The translations under genes were made by a program, and so were the position numbers. A stretch of DNA of 64,000 nucleotides from Saprospiraceae bacterium UBA2365 (GTDB lineage Bacteria > Bacteroidota > Bacteroidia > Chitinophagales > Saprospiraceae). The DNA lies in NCBI GenBank assembly GCA_002344345.1, contig DDTL01000115.1:11251-75250 (forward strand), given 5' to 3'. Shown here one piece after another: positions 19,201 to 27,144 of this stretch. Under the pieces are notes generated by a model that saw only the letters and a list, made by a program, of their open reading frames with translations, was not told the origin of the DNA and searched no databases. Within the stretch, counting starts at the first letter, position 1; every line of letters starts with the position of its first letter.

Positions 19201-19386
19201 ATCGTTTTCAATCCGGACGAAGTCAGATTTGTTGAAAACCAATTGTCGGAAGTATACCAAAAAATAAAAAACCATGAATTCTCCAGGGGATGCGGCGAAC
19301 CTTCATGTACCTGGTGTAATTTTGTCAGAAACAGGAATACCTTGCTTCAGTTCAGCCGAACAGAAGAAACAAAGGAAAACATTTAA
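16216..19386 (+). CDS. UvrD-like helicase fused to RecB/AddB-type nuclease
   Basis: 1056 residues. Superfamily 1A helicase motifs: GPGTGKTQILALRL (about 45-58), LVDEYQDTNGAQ (motif II), GDDDQAIYRFQGA (III), LNQNYRSSQ (IV), ITAHSAKGLEFQKVFLIGV (V) and RRVFYVAATRAEQEL (VI). The C-terminal 260 residues carry a PD-(D/E)XK nuclease: GSAIHYALEQFF, IKGMIDKIEYF, HVIDYKTGKP, QLIFYKILL. Cys795 plus Cys1026, 1031 and 1034 (CGEPSCTWC) are placed like the iron-sulphur cysteines of AddB and Cas4-type nucleases. It probably processes DNA ends or damaged DNA. Two ATGs (16216, 16219) are equivalent. Its stop is 3 bp from that of the convergent next gene. Confidence 0.92.
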   Translation: MMQQQFADLTKKQQVQVFLDAFELLNENQKEAVTQIEGPLFVLAGPGTGKTQILALRLGYILQQTDTQPYNILCLTYTDAGTIAMRKRLLQFIGPTAYNLHIYTFHAFTNQVIRENMHFFGGIRELQPLTDLEKTEVFMDLIDQIPPDNPLKRFKGSVYYDKKNLESLFNDMKREGWDPEFVRIKVDQYLENLKDDPDMYYKRRTPTKAKIYEKGDFKEGAYLEILEKMNRLKAAAEQFTVYENMLRNRARYDYDDMILWVLKAFEEHPQLLLKYQEQYLYFLVDEYQDTNGAQNKILEKLIDYWESPNVFAVGDDDQAIYRFQGANMENILNFVAKYHPKVIVLNQNYRSSQLIIDASSSLISNNEQRLTKQLSIDKDFSAAGSNAALPMKVNITSYPNPAQEEAAIFWEIHKLKNEGFPLDKIAVIYRNHKQVENLTKVLEGENFPVNIRKKLDILAEPFIINILELLQLIHFELKETGLREDLLFKTLISPVFGISYADTIKISKETAYKRDSKEKKYWMEVISEKENLIRLGVGEADKIYRVYELLSKWINLAPTVTVQHLFEKIITESGILNEALSAPDSQWKIQLLTSLFDFIKTEGVRNPFMKLSDFIDSLDKMKQSGIALPLVKIVSSNDGVNFITAHSAKGLEFQKVFLIGVNKDNWEGKRASNTGFSYPPNILLANAENKEEDERRVFYVAATRAEQELFISYADSKDDGNLLESSRFITELTMATNAVIQKNCLVDDEPLIRYKGKIMKDLLLPPHEWIDRSLIDKILEDYEMSVTDLNKYLNCPVTFYYENIIRVPSARTSGAGFGSAIHYALEQFFKESKSLNKKGFGTAQLLVDYFKTGMMIYRSHFTEKEYENLLYHGTDILTKYHADQLSSWFEPDDYSLEHYISNVQFKNIPIKGMIDKIEYFKDSVHVIDYKTGKPANARKMVSPPKKDDDPGGDYWRQLIFYKILLDNDPKNKWVARTGSVFLIEPDNDGSFYKHKIVFNPDEVRFVENQLSEVYQKIKNHEFSRGCGEPSCTWCNFVRNRNTLLQFSRTEETKENI

Positions 19387-19389
19387 GGA

Positions 19390-20469
19390 TCAAAGGAAGT
19401 CAAAAGAATTTACAACCACTTCCAGTTCCTGCAAAAATTGCTTCTTCTCAATTCCGGGAGCATATACAAAACAATGGATGAAGATATAATGATCTTCTCC
19501 TTCCTGCGGAATGAGGTAACTGACAAATGGCCCACCCATAAAGTCTTCGGTCATTTCCCATATACCTCTGATTTCCAGGGTATAGTTACCATTGATCTCT
19601 TTTACATTTTCAAGGATCGGAAGATCTGTTTGGTTCACCCTCAATTTGGATTCAGGATTATCTGTTTGCACATTCTCGCCGAAATCATTCGTCAGGGCGA
19701 TGGCATTTCCTACAGAGATCTGGTCAATATCTTTATATTTCATTTTTTGAAAAACCAGGTTTAGCGTTGCCTTTGGTGTGTCTTTCCGCAACCATATAAG
19801 CTGGTGCCCTTCCTTTACTTTCTTACTGAGTGCTTCTTTATAATCTCCGGGCACATCCATCTTAATTCCAAATTCATTACTGAGTTTCTCTGTCAGTCCC
19901 AGATGTCTGCCGGAGATATAGGTATTGGCTTTGATCTGCGCAGCATCATGCTCATGGATCTTACTTGCTATCGGGTGGAAATGCTCACGAACCGCTTCAA
20001 TCAATTCTTTTTCACTTTTGCCATAAACATAGATGATCAATTGGTCCATTGCCCATTTATTCATACCAACTCCTGTTTGCGGTGCATCATCCCTAAGCAA
20101 TTCCCCAAATTTGGCATCACCATAATCTTTGCGTATTAATCGGGTCGTCCATGAGGTTGTATCAGCAAGATTTGCTAAAACACAGTATGTCCTGAGCTGC
20201 TTTCGCAAAGGTTCCGCATCTAACTCCTGGGGAGTAAAAAATCTCAATTTAAATATAGGTTCAGGAGAAGGTGTGATTGGATAGGCCGATTCAAAATAAT
20301 ACCGGAAAGTATCTCCGACTTCACCTTCCCAAATTTGTTTATCGGCAACCACCACCAGGTCATTGGATTTGGAAATTGCTTTTGGTTTGTAATCGGTATT
20401 TAACGGATTCCCGTTGCCGCAAGAACCTAGAATGAACACCATTGAAAGCAAAAAAAGTAACCTTATCAT
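19390..20469 (-). CDS. DUF4837 family lipoprotein
   Basis: 359 residues. Lipoprotein signal peptide with lipobox LGSC (Cys about 17). The body matches the Bacteroidota-specific DUF4837 family: NDLVVVADKQIWEGEVGDTF, PEPIFKLRFFTPQEL, an N-terminal and a repeated C-terminal half, and the ending YIFIHCFVYAPGIEKKQFLQ. Function unknown; predicted to sit on a membrane in the envelope. ATG 20469 is the start of the signal peptide. Monocistronic and convergent with the helicase-nuclease gene. Confidence 0.8.
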   Translation of the reverse strand: MIRLLFLLSMVFILGSCGNGNPLNTDYKPKAISKSNDLVVVADKQIWEGEVGDTFRYYFESAYPITPSPEPIFKLRFFTPQELDAEPLRKQLRTYCVLANLADTTSWTTRLIRKDYGDAKFGELLRDDAPQTGVGMNKWAMDQLIIYVYGKSEKELIEAVREHFHPIASKIHEHDAAQIKANTYISGRHLGLTEKLSNEFGIKMDVPGDYKEALSKKVKEGHQLIWLRKDTPKATLNLVFQKMKYKDIDQISVGNAIALTNDFGENVQTDNPESKLRVNQTDLPILENVKEINGNYTLEIRGIWEMTEDFMGGPFVSYLIPQEGEDHYIFIHCFVYAPGIEKKQFLQELEVVVNSFDFL

Positions 20470-20974
20470 AAATTTCTACAAATTTTTTTTAATATTTCTT
20501 TCCCCTCTTCGGCAAGAACTATATGTTTTCAAACTAAATATCACTTTATTAAATGCTATACATGATCACTTTTAAAGTTTGAACCCTTCTTGTCTCAAAA
20601 TTGGTATAAAAGTTTGCAAAATTGTTCGTTTTAACAGGATTTTCAAGTAATTACTAAAAGAAATTGCCCCGCTACCTTAAAAATCTGATCCAATAAAAGA
20701 TTGCAGATCACAAATTCGAATGAATCCCCCAAGCTATGAATAACAAAATACCACAACTCAAGATCCATTGCCTGTCACATTATGCAGCTTTTCAATACTA
20801 AACACGGATTTATCTCCGTGACTTAAAGATGCATTAAAAGGATAAAAAGGTGTATCTAAGGCGTTGTTTTAATTGATATCATAGAATCATCTTCATAAAA
20901 GACAGATTTTTTTCAATTTGTATTCAGGCAGATGTTCACTTTCTTATATCGAACAGAATAATTCATACAATTTT
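20470..20974. other. Intergenic region, nothing recognised
   Basis: About 500 bases upstream of the DUF4837 gene and before a family 2 repeat. No open frames of note, and no -7 box match was found for the minus-strand gene. Confidence 0.4.
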
Positions 20975-21135
20975 TGTAGTTATTTAGGTGGTTAGCTTAT
21001 TAGTCTTATAGCTTGTTATTCTCTTTGAATTAAGTTAGTAAATTAGGTAAAAGACAACAAATTTGTCCTGGAATCAAAGGTTTTAACCTACGGCATAGAT
21101 CATTAGCTAATAGACTATTGAGCTAAACAATTACC
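20975..21135 (+). repeat. Family 2 intergenic repeat, complete copy
   Basis: Shares TGTAGTTATTTAGGTGGTTA start, TTTGTCCTGGAATCA centre and TAATAGACTATTGAGCTAAA end with the copy at 11637-11815. Confidence 0.8.
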
Positions 21136-21605
21136 AATTTTTAATATTTCAGTTGTTTAAAAATATATGCTTTATACAATAACCAGTCTTGAATGTTTCA
21201 AGTCTGGAAATAATGACCTGCAAAACCCTTTTGACCAATGATATACGAAGATATCCATTATATTTATCAGGATTCCCTTTGACTAAAAAAATTCAAAAAA
21301 ACATATCTGAAATCAATGATCAAGGGAAGGAATGAAATGCATGCATCAGGTGTTCAATGACTTTTTTTACTTAAAAATTGGCAATAAAAGCAATTTTTAT
21401 TAAATTAGAGGATTAAAAGTCAGTATTCAATGATATCTGATTTAAATGCATAACATTCAGTCAAATGTACGAAAGATTCATTTAATATCCTTAAATCATG
21501 GAAATTCAAACAAAAACTATAGTTATATGTTATCTTACATAGTTCCTGACAGAACTAAAAAATAAATTTTTAACTCAGCGATTTTTGAAATCCAAGAATA
21601 ATATA
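21136..21605. other. Intergenic region, nothing recognised
   Basis: AT-rich 470 bases before the cytochrome c gene. No clear promoter, hairpin or gene. Confidence 0.4.
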
Positions 21606-22046
21606 ATGATTATGTTAACAATCAAAATTCTCAACCAGTCGAAAACCTTCCTTTTTTATATGTTATTATTAACCACAATTATCATCATCTCGTCCTGCAA
21701 TCCCAAATTGGCTAAGGAGCATCCTCAGGTTGCAAAAGGCAGAACCATCTATGAAAAATACTGCACCGAATGTCATGGTGTGAATGGAAAAGGAGTAAAA
21801 GCGTTTCAGTCTTATCAAACCATCGATCTGACAAAAATTTTACAAAGGAGAGGCACTGATGATTTTCCAATCATGGAAATCGCCCGATATATTGATGGCA
21901 GACAACATACCAAAGAAACCGGAGCCCGTCTCATGCCTATGTGGGGCGTCGATATGGTCAAATTGGAGCATCAGTATAATCCCGATACGGCCAGAACCAA
22001 TATGGGAGCCATTCTCAGCTATCTGATCACACTCCAGGAGTTTTGA
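21606..22046 (+). CDS. Class I cytochrome c lipoprotein
   Basis: 146 residues from ATG 21606; TTG 21585 is a less likely upstream start. The signal peptide ends in a lipobox (IIIISSC), so the protein is probably membrane-anchored. A haem c site CTECH lies at about residues 52-56 within YEKYCTECHGVNGKG, and the distal Met is probably in RLMPMWGVDM. A single-haem periplasmic electron carrier; partner unknown. Monocistronic with long AT-rich flanks. Confidence 0.85.
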   Translation: MIMLTIKILNQSKTFLFYMLLLTTIIIISSCNPKLAKEHPQVAKGRTIYEKYCTECHGVNGKGVKAFQSYQTIDLTKILQRRGTDDFPIMEIARYIDGRQHTKETGARLMPMWGVDMVKLEHQYNPDTARTNMGAILSYLITLQEF

Positions 22047-22500
22047 TCCGGGGGTGTTGAAACAAGCTTTCTTAAGGTGTCAGATGAAAAATTCTACACG
22101 CTGTTTGGTGTTTATTTCAAATTACCAGGTTCTGAAGAAAGATCGCCATATCTGAATTTTTTTTAACAAGAATTTTAGCTAAATCCGGCTTATTTCTGGT
22201 ATCCATCTAAATATATTTATATTTTACATATAAATAATTATTTTAATATTTCGGAAGTCATAATTCCCGCTATATACACAAGCCATTTTTTTTGATATCC
22301 GTTAAAAATGCATTTACATTAATCTTTTGTTATATATATAACCAGAAAATTCCATTTAACAGAATAAACCCATCGGGAAATAAAATAAAAAATTACTAAC
22401 AAAAAGTACCGGGTTACTAACAATTTCAAAATTGCTGAACTTTTTATGATTTATTAACATTAAATATAATACGTTACCTTTACGGCCTAAATTTTTAATA
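22047..22500. other. Very AT-rich region upstream of dnaB
   Basis: About 450 bases with TA-rich runs (22205-22350). TTACCTTTA at about 22474 is one base off the TAnnTTTG box and may be part of the dnaB promoter. No gene seen. Confidence 0.4.
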
Positions 22501-24033
22501 ATGGCAGAACAAAGACAACTTACATCCATTAAAGGTGGATTAACCAATGCTCAACAGGGTTATGATGCCGGTGCCATACAATACGGCAGAGTACAACCTC
22601 AGGCGATACCTTTGGAGGAAGTGGTGCTTGGTGCCATCCTGATCGATAAAAATGCCCTGCCTGCCGTAATGGACATCCTGAAAGTGGAAACCTTTTATAA
22701 ACAGGCACATCAGGAAATTTTTAAAGTGATCCTTGAATTGTTCCATAAATCACAACCGATTGATATTCTGACAGTTCAGGAAGCTCTTAAAAAAGCTCAA
22801 CTGCTCGAATCCATCGGAGGCATCACATACCTGGCTGCTTTGACCAATTCGGTCAGTTCTGCTGCAAACATTGAGTACCATTCCAGGATCCTCACCCAAA
22901 AATACATACAAAGAGAATTGATCAAAGTTTCTACAGAGATCATCAAGGATTCCTACGAGGATACTAAAGATATCTTTGAACTTCTTGATTCCGCAGAAAG
23001 AAGCCTGTTTGACATTACTGACCAAAACCTAAATACAGCTTATGAAAGACTGGGTGCCTTAGCGCTTAAAACCCAGAAAGAAATAGAAGCCGTCAGCCGT
23101 CAGACAGGTGAATTGACAGGGATCACCACCGGTTTTGAAGAACTTGATAAAATCACATCGGGTTGGCAGCCATCAGACCTTATCATCCTGGCTGCACGCC
23201 CCGGTATGGGAAAAACAGCCTTTGCATTGTCCCTTGGTAGAAATGCCGCACTTGCTAATAAAGCGGTTGCCATTTTCTCTCTTGAAATGTCGAAAAGCCA
23301 GTTGGTACAGCGTCTCATCGCCATGGAAGCTGAGATCAATAGTCACAAGATCCGCAACGGGAAACTGGATGAATATGAATGGAAAAAACTACATGAAGCC
23401 GTTGAAAGGATGATGAACATTGAGATTTATATCGATGACACGCCTGCCATCAACATCTTTGAATTGAGGGCCAAATGCAGGAGAATGAAGCAACAGCATA
23501 ACATACAATTAGTTGTCATCGATTACCTCCAATTGATGTCTTCGGCACCTGGCCAAACAAGGGGAAACCGAGAACAAGAGATCAGTACAATTTCAAGATC
23601 CTTAAAAAGCATGGCTAAAGAGTTGAATGTCCCGATCATTGCGCTTTCTCAGCTCAGCCGGGCCGTTGAAACAAGGGGTGGAGATAAACGTCCCCAGCTT
23701 TCTGACCTTAGAGAATCTGGTGCGATCGAACAGGACGCAGACATCGTAAGCTTCGTTTACCGTCCAGACTACTATGGCACCGATGATGAATTTGAAGGAT
23801 CTAAAGATACCTCGGAGATCATCATTTCCAAACATAGAAATGGAAGCCTTGGTACTGTTGAGCTGCGATTCATCAAAGAACTTGTCAAATTTACCGAACC
23901 GGTTTCTCATTTCAGGTCCATGTCTACATCCGAAGGTTTTATGGATCCCAACGATCCGTTGAGCTCTGGTTCAATCAGACTTCAGTCTAAAATGAATAAG
24001 GATACTTTTGAAGCGGATGATATTCCCTTTTAA
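22501..24033 (+). CDS. dnaB: Replicative DNA helicase
   Basis: 510 residues. The hexameric helicase that unwinds DNA at the fork. N-terminal DnaB domain from about residue 30 (PLEEVVLGAILIDKNAL), linker, then the RecA-like ATPase: ITTGFEELDKITSGWQPSDL, Walker A ARPGMGKTAFAL (about 235), Walker B VVIDYLQLMSS, arginine-finger region SKHRNGSLGTVELRF. A ~30-residue N-terminal extension rich in Q and G precedes the domain, as in other Bacteroidota. The pseudouridine synthase gene follows after 21 bp, so they may share a transcript. Confidence 0.97.
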   Translation: MAEQRQLTSIKGGLTNAQQGYDAGAIQYGRVQPQAIPLEEVVLGAILIDKNALPAVMDILKVETFYKQAHQEIFKVILELFHKSQPIDILTVQEALKKAQLLESIGGITYLAALTNSVSSAANIEYHSRILTQKYIQRELIKVSTEIIKDSYEDTKDIFELLDSAERSLFDITDQNLNTAYERLGALALKTQKEIEAVSRQTGELTGITTGFEELDKITSGWQPSDLIILAARPGMGKTAFALSLGRNAALANKAVAIFSLEMSKSQLVQRLIAMEAEINSHKIRNGKLDEYEWKKLHEAVERMMNIEIYIDDTPAINIFELRAKCRRMKQQHNIQLVVIDYLQLMSSAPGQTRGNREQEISTISRSLKSMAKELNVPIIALSQLSRAVETRGGDKRPQLSDLRESGAIEQDADIVSFVYRPDYYGTDDEFEGSKDTSEIIISKHRNGSLGTVELRFIKELVKFTEPVSHFRSMSTSEGFMDPNDPLSSGSIRLQSKMNKDTFEADDIPF

Positions 24034-24054
24034 CCATCCTCAAAATAAAACATA

Positions 24055-24777
24055 GTGGAAAATTCTGAAGAAATCAGACTTAACAAGTATATAGCACATT
24101 GTGGCATAACTTCCAGAAGGAAAGCTGCAGAACTCGTAAAAAACGGTGACATCAGTGTCAATGACGTTTGCGTGACAGACCCTTTCATTCTGGTTAAACC
24201 TGAAGATATCGTTTGTTACAAAGGCAAATTACTCAAACAGCAAAAAAATCTGGTTTATGTCCTGATGAACAAACCAAAAGATACCATTACCAGCCTCAGC
24301 GATGAGAAAGGGCGAAGAACTGTCATGGATATCATTGATAAAAAAGTCAAAGAACGGATTTATCCTGTTGGAAGGCTGGACTATAAAACCACCGGACTCC
24401 TTTTATTGACAAATGATGGCGATCTGGCTACCAAACTTGCTCATCCCAGTCACAAAATCCCCAAAATTTATCAGGCTAAACTGGATAAAGATTTATCCCC
24501 CAAAGATCTGGATACTATCCGGAAAGGATTTGAACTTGAAGATGGACCAGTCGAGGTAGACTGGATCCAATTCCCCGGTGAAGATAAAAATGTCGTCAAT
24601 GTGGAAATTCATATGGGCAAAAACCGCATCGTCCGCCGTATATTTGAGCATTTCGGATATGAAATTCTGACTTTGGACCGGATTTATTATGCAGGATTGA
24701 CCAAAAAAGACCTGCCTCGTTCATGGTTCAGACATCTGACTGAAAAAGAGGTTATTATGCTTAAACATTTCATTTAA
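24055..24777 (+). CDS. RsuA/RluB/RluE-family pseudouridine synthase
   Basis: 240 residues with a GTG start 21 bp after dnaB. N-terminal S4 RNA-binding domain (IRLNKYIAHCGITSRRKAAE, residues about 7-50) followed by the catalytic domain with the family signature YPVGRLDYKTTGLLLLTNDG, whose Asp (about residue 108) is the catalytic nucleophile, and KNRIVRRIFEHFGYEI. It converts a specific uridine in rRNA to pseudouridine; closest in plan to RluB of 23S rRNA, but the exact target cannot be read from sequence. Complete, with the usual domain length. Confidence 0.9.
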   Translation: MENSEEIRLNKYIAHCGITSRRKAAELVKNGDISVNDVCVTDPFILVKPEDIVCYKGKLLKQQKNLVYVLMNKPKDTITSLSDEKGRRTVMDIIDKKVKERIYPVGRLDYKTTGLLLLTNDGDLATKLAHPSHKIPKIYQAKLDKDLSPKDLDTIRKGFELEDGPVEVDWIQFPGEDKNVVNVEIHMGKNRIVRRIFEHFGYEILTLDRIYYAGLTKKDLPRSWFRHLTEKEVIMLKHFI

Positions 24778-24900
24778 TCGACTAAGATCAACTCATATTT
24801 TTATTCTATTCATTTTCTGAAACTTTCATCCGTACTCAATCAATTTTATTTATTTTGGCACCTTCAGAAAAGTCTGATCCAATTAGATTATCGACTTTTC

Positions 24901-24908
24901 TATATTTG
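24901..24908 (+). promoter_or_regulatory. Probable -7 box upstream of the dapF-like gene
   Basis: TATATTTG fits TAnnTTTG, 29 bp before the ATG. No good TTG was found at the -33 position. Confidence 0.4.
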
Positions 24909-24937
24909 CATTGCATTTTCATTTACAAACTCAAATT

Positions 24938-25771
24938 ATGAATCAATTTTACAAATATCACGGACTCGGGAATTCCTACATCGTCCTGGATGAAAACAGG
25001 GTCGATTTTGACATAGACAGTACCTTCATCCGCAAAATATGCAGTCCGGCATTTGGTATCGGTTCAGATGGTTTACTATTGAAAGTAAATGCTCTGAACG
25101 CAGAATATGGGATAAGGATCTTCAACCCTGACGGTTCAGAAGCAGAGAAAAGCGGCAATGGATTAAGGATATTTGGGAAATATATTTTTGACAACTTCAA
25201 ACCGGGGAGAAACTTTTTTTCTGTAGAAACGCTAGCCGGAAATGTTACCATAGGAATTTTAGAAGAAGATGAAAACGGAGCATCCATGCTCAGGGTGGAA
25301 ATGGGGAAAGCACTATTTTCGGCTGCTCAAATCCCTGTGTTGATCCATCAGCATGAAGTCTTGGGCTATCCACTCAAAGTATCAGATAGGATTTTCAATA
25401 TTCATTGCGTAAATACTGGAAATCCGCATTGTGTTATCTTTCAGGATGTTCTGGAAGAATCGATCGTCCGCGAATATGGGCCATTGATCGAAAATCATCG
25501 TATTTTTCCGGTCAGGACCAATGTTCAATTCGCTAAAATTCTTGACAATGACAAGGTTGAATTGCAGATATGGGAACGAGGTGCCGGTTACACGTTGGCA
25601 TCTGGTAGTTCTGCCTGTGCTGTGGGCGTTGTTGGTAAAAAACTGGGACTTTTATCCGAAAATATCACAGTGTTGATGCCTGGCGGCCAACTGGAAATAG
25701 ACATTGCAGATGACTGGTCTATCGGGCTCGTTGGTCCGGTTGAGAAAATTTGTCATGGTTATTTGGCATGA
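24938..25771 (+). CDS. Diaminopimelate epimerase-like protein with Ser/Ser active site
   Basis: 277 residues from ATG 24938 (MNQFYKYHG). The DapF fold signatures are present: HGLGNSYIVLDE, GIGSDGLLL, FNPDGSEAEKSGNG, NTGNPHCVIF, PVRTNVQFAKI, ERGAGYTLASGSSACA. DapF interconverts LL- and meso-diaminopimelate with two catalytic cysteines, in CGNG and in ACGxG. Here both are serine (AGC at 25151, Ser72; TCT at 25601, Ser222). The usual GNDF is GNSY. Substrate-carboxylate residues (Asn, Glu-Arg) look kept. It may therefore not be a normal epimerase; the superfamily also holds dehydratases with Ser or Thr in these positions. Convergent with the histidine kinase gene. Confidence 0.8.
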   Translation: MNQFYKYHGLGNSYIVLDENRVDFDIDSTFIRKICSPAFGIGSDGLLLKVNALNAEYGIRIFNPDGSEAEKSGNGLRIFGKYIFDNFKPGRNFFSVETLAGNVTIGILEEDENGASMLRVEMGKALFSAAQIPVLIHQHEVLGYPLKVSDRIFNIHCVNTGNPHCVIFQDVLEESIVREYGPLIENHRIFPVRTNVQFAKILDNDKVELQIWERGAGYTLASGSSACAVGVVGKKLGLLSENITVLMPGGQLEIDIADDWSIGLVGPVEKICHGYLA

Positions 25772-25792
25772 AAACAGTCTAAAAGTATAACT

Positions 25793-26971
25793 TTATGCCC
25801 CCGAATCAGGGTATGGAAGTGAAATTCGGAATGTGGTACCTACATTGACTTCAGACTTCCTAACAAATATTTTCCCCTTGTGATAATCATTGATGATCCT
25901 TTTGGAAAGAGAAAGACCGAGGCCCCAGCCTCTTTTCTTTGTTGAGAAACCAGGTTGGAAGACTTTTTTTAACTTATTGGCAGAAATTCCTTTTCCTGTA
26001 TCGGAAACATCAATATGCAAAGTCTGTTTTTCAACCTCAGTCTGAACAGTGATCGCTCCTTTGCCATCCAGCGCATCCAGCGCATTACGCAACAAGTTCT
26101 CGATCACCCACGCAAAAAGATGGCCATTGATGGGAACAAATAGTTTATTATCTACAGCAGGTATCAACTGAAACTGAACATTTTTGGAAGACCTTTTTTG
26201 CATGTAGATCATGGTTTGTTCCAAAAGTTGATGAATATCAGTATTCTCAAGGTTCGGGGCTGAACCAATCTTGGAAAATCTGTCAGCGATCAATTCGAGT
26301 TTGGATATATCATTGGACAACTCTCTGATCACTTCTTCCTCCTCTTTTTTACCCTGTGTCAATGTTTTTAAATATTCTATCCAACCTAATATGGCACTGA
26401 TTGGCGTACCAAGCTGGTGGGCAGTTTCCTTTGCCATGCCTACCCACACCATATTTTGTTCAGCTCTCCTTGCTGAATTGAGGCTGAAATAACCTAAAGC
26501 TATGAAAATAAGTATGAGCAAAACCTGAACTACAGGAAACCATTTGATCAAAGTGAGTAAAAACGAGTTTTTAAAATAGATCTGACTGGAATACCCTTCG
26601 CCTTCAATAGGGATAAATCCCGATTTAAGCAATTTTTCCTTTTGCTTCATCAGATATTCCTGGTCATTATCTTTTTTCTCTCCAAAATTAAATCCGGACA
26701 ATTGCCCGAGTTCATCCTCAAATATAATTTTGATTTTATTGACACTGTGATTCAGATCCAGGATCTGAAGTTCAAGTTGAGGGTCGGGATTATCGGCATT
26801 CTGAATATTTTCAATCGCTTTTGCGTATAAAATAACATTGTTCCGCTCATTTTCTGCCAGTCTGGATGCAAAATATGCAGTAAATGCACTCGTGATCACG
26901 ACTACGACCAGTCCGGACACAAAGAGCAATACTTTGGCGATATTTGATTTTTTAATGATGTTTATTTTCAC
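25793..26971 (-). CDS. Membrane sensor histidine kinase
   Basis: 392 residues from a GTG at 26971 just before the first transmembrane helix; an ATG 21 codons upstream (27034) is possible but adds a polar, Cys-containing tail. Two helices (about 10-32 and 140-160) flank a ~110-residue extracytoplasmic domain. Cytoplasmic part: H-box GMAKETAHQLGTPISAILGW (phospho-accepting His), then the ATPase with VIENLLRNALDAL (N box), DVSDTGKGIS (G1) and KKRGWGLGLSLSKRI (G2). Signal and partner are unknown: no response regulator gene is adjacent, so this is an orphan sensor. Confidence 0.9.
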   Translation of the reverse strand: MKINIIKKSNIAKVLLFVSGLVVVVITSAFTAYFASRLAENERNNVILYAKAIENIQNADNPDPQLELQILDLNHSVNKIKIIFEDELGQLSGFNFGEKKDNDQEYLMKQKEKLLKSGFIPIEGEGYSSQIYFKNSFLLTLIKWFPVVQVLLILIFIALGYFSLNSARRAEQNMVWVGMAKETAHQLGTPISAILGWIEYLKTLTQGKKEEEEVIRELSNDISKLELIADRFSKIGSAPNLENTDIHQLLEQTMIYMQKRSSKNVQFQLIPAVDNKLFVPINGHLFAWVIENLLRNALDALDGKGAITVQTEVEKQTLHIDVSDTGKGISANKLKKVFQPGFSTKKRGWGLGLSLSKRIINDYHKGKIFVRKSEVNVGTTFRISLPYPDSGA

Positions 26972-27144
26972 GTATATTCTTGTGCAGCTTTTTCTTTGGC
27001 TGCAAATTAACTCCCAATAACGATTTTCATCCAAAAAAAAGTGTGTTAAGGCTATAATTTTGCTTCATCACAATTCAATATCCTGGCCTGTCATACAAAA
27101 CCTGCTACATTTTCATCATATTATAAAATTTACAAATCGTCAGA

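Noticed and set aside
11912..24033. Replication origin near gyrB and dnaB
   Set aside because: No dnaA, no cluster of DnaA boxes was recognised, and these genes are commonly away from the origin in this phylum.
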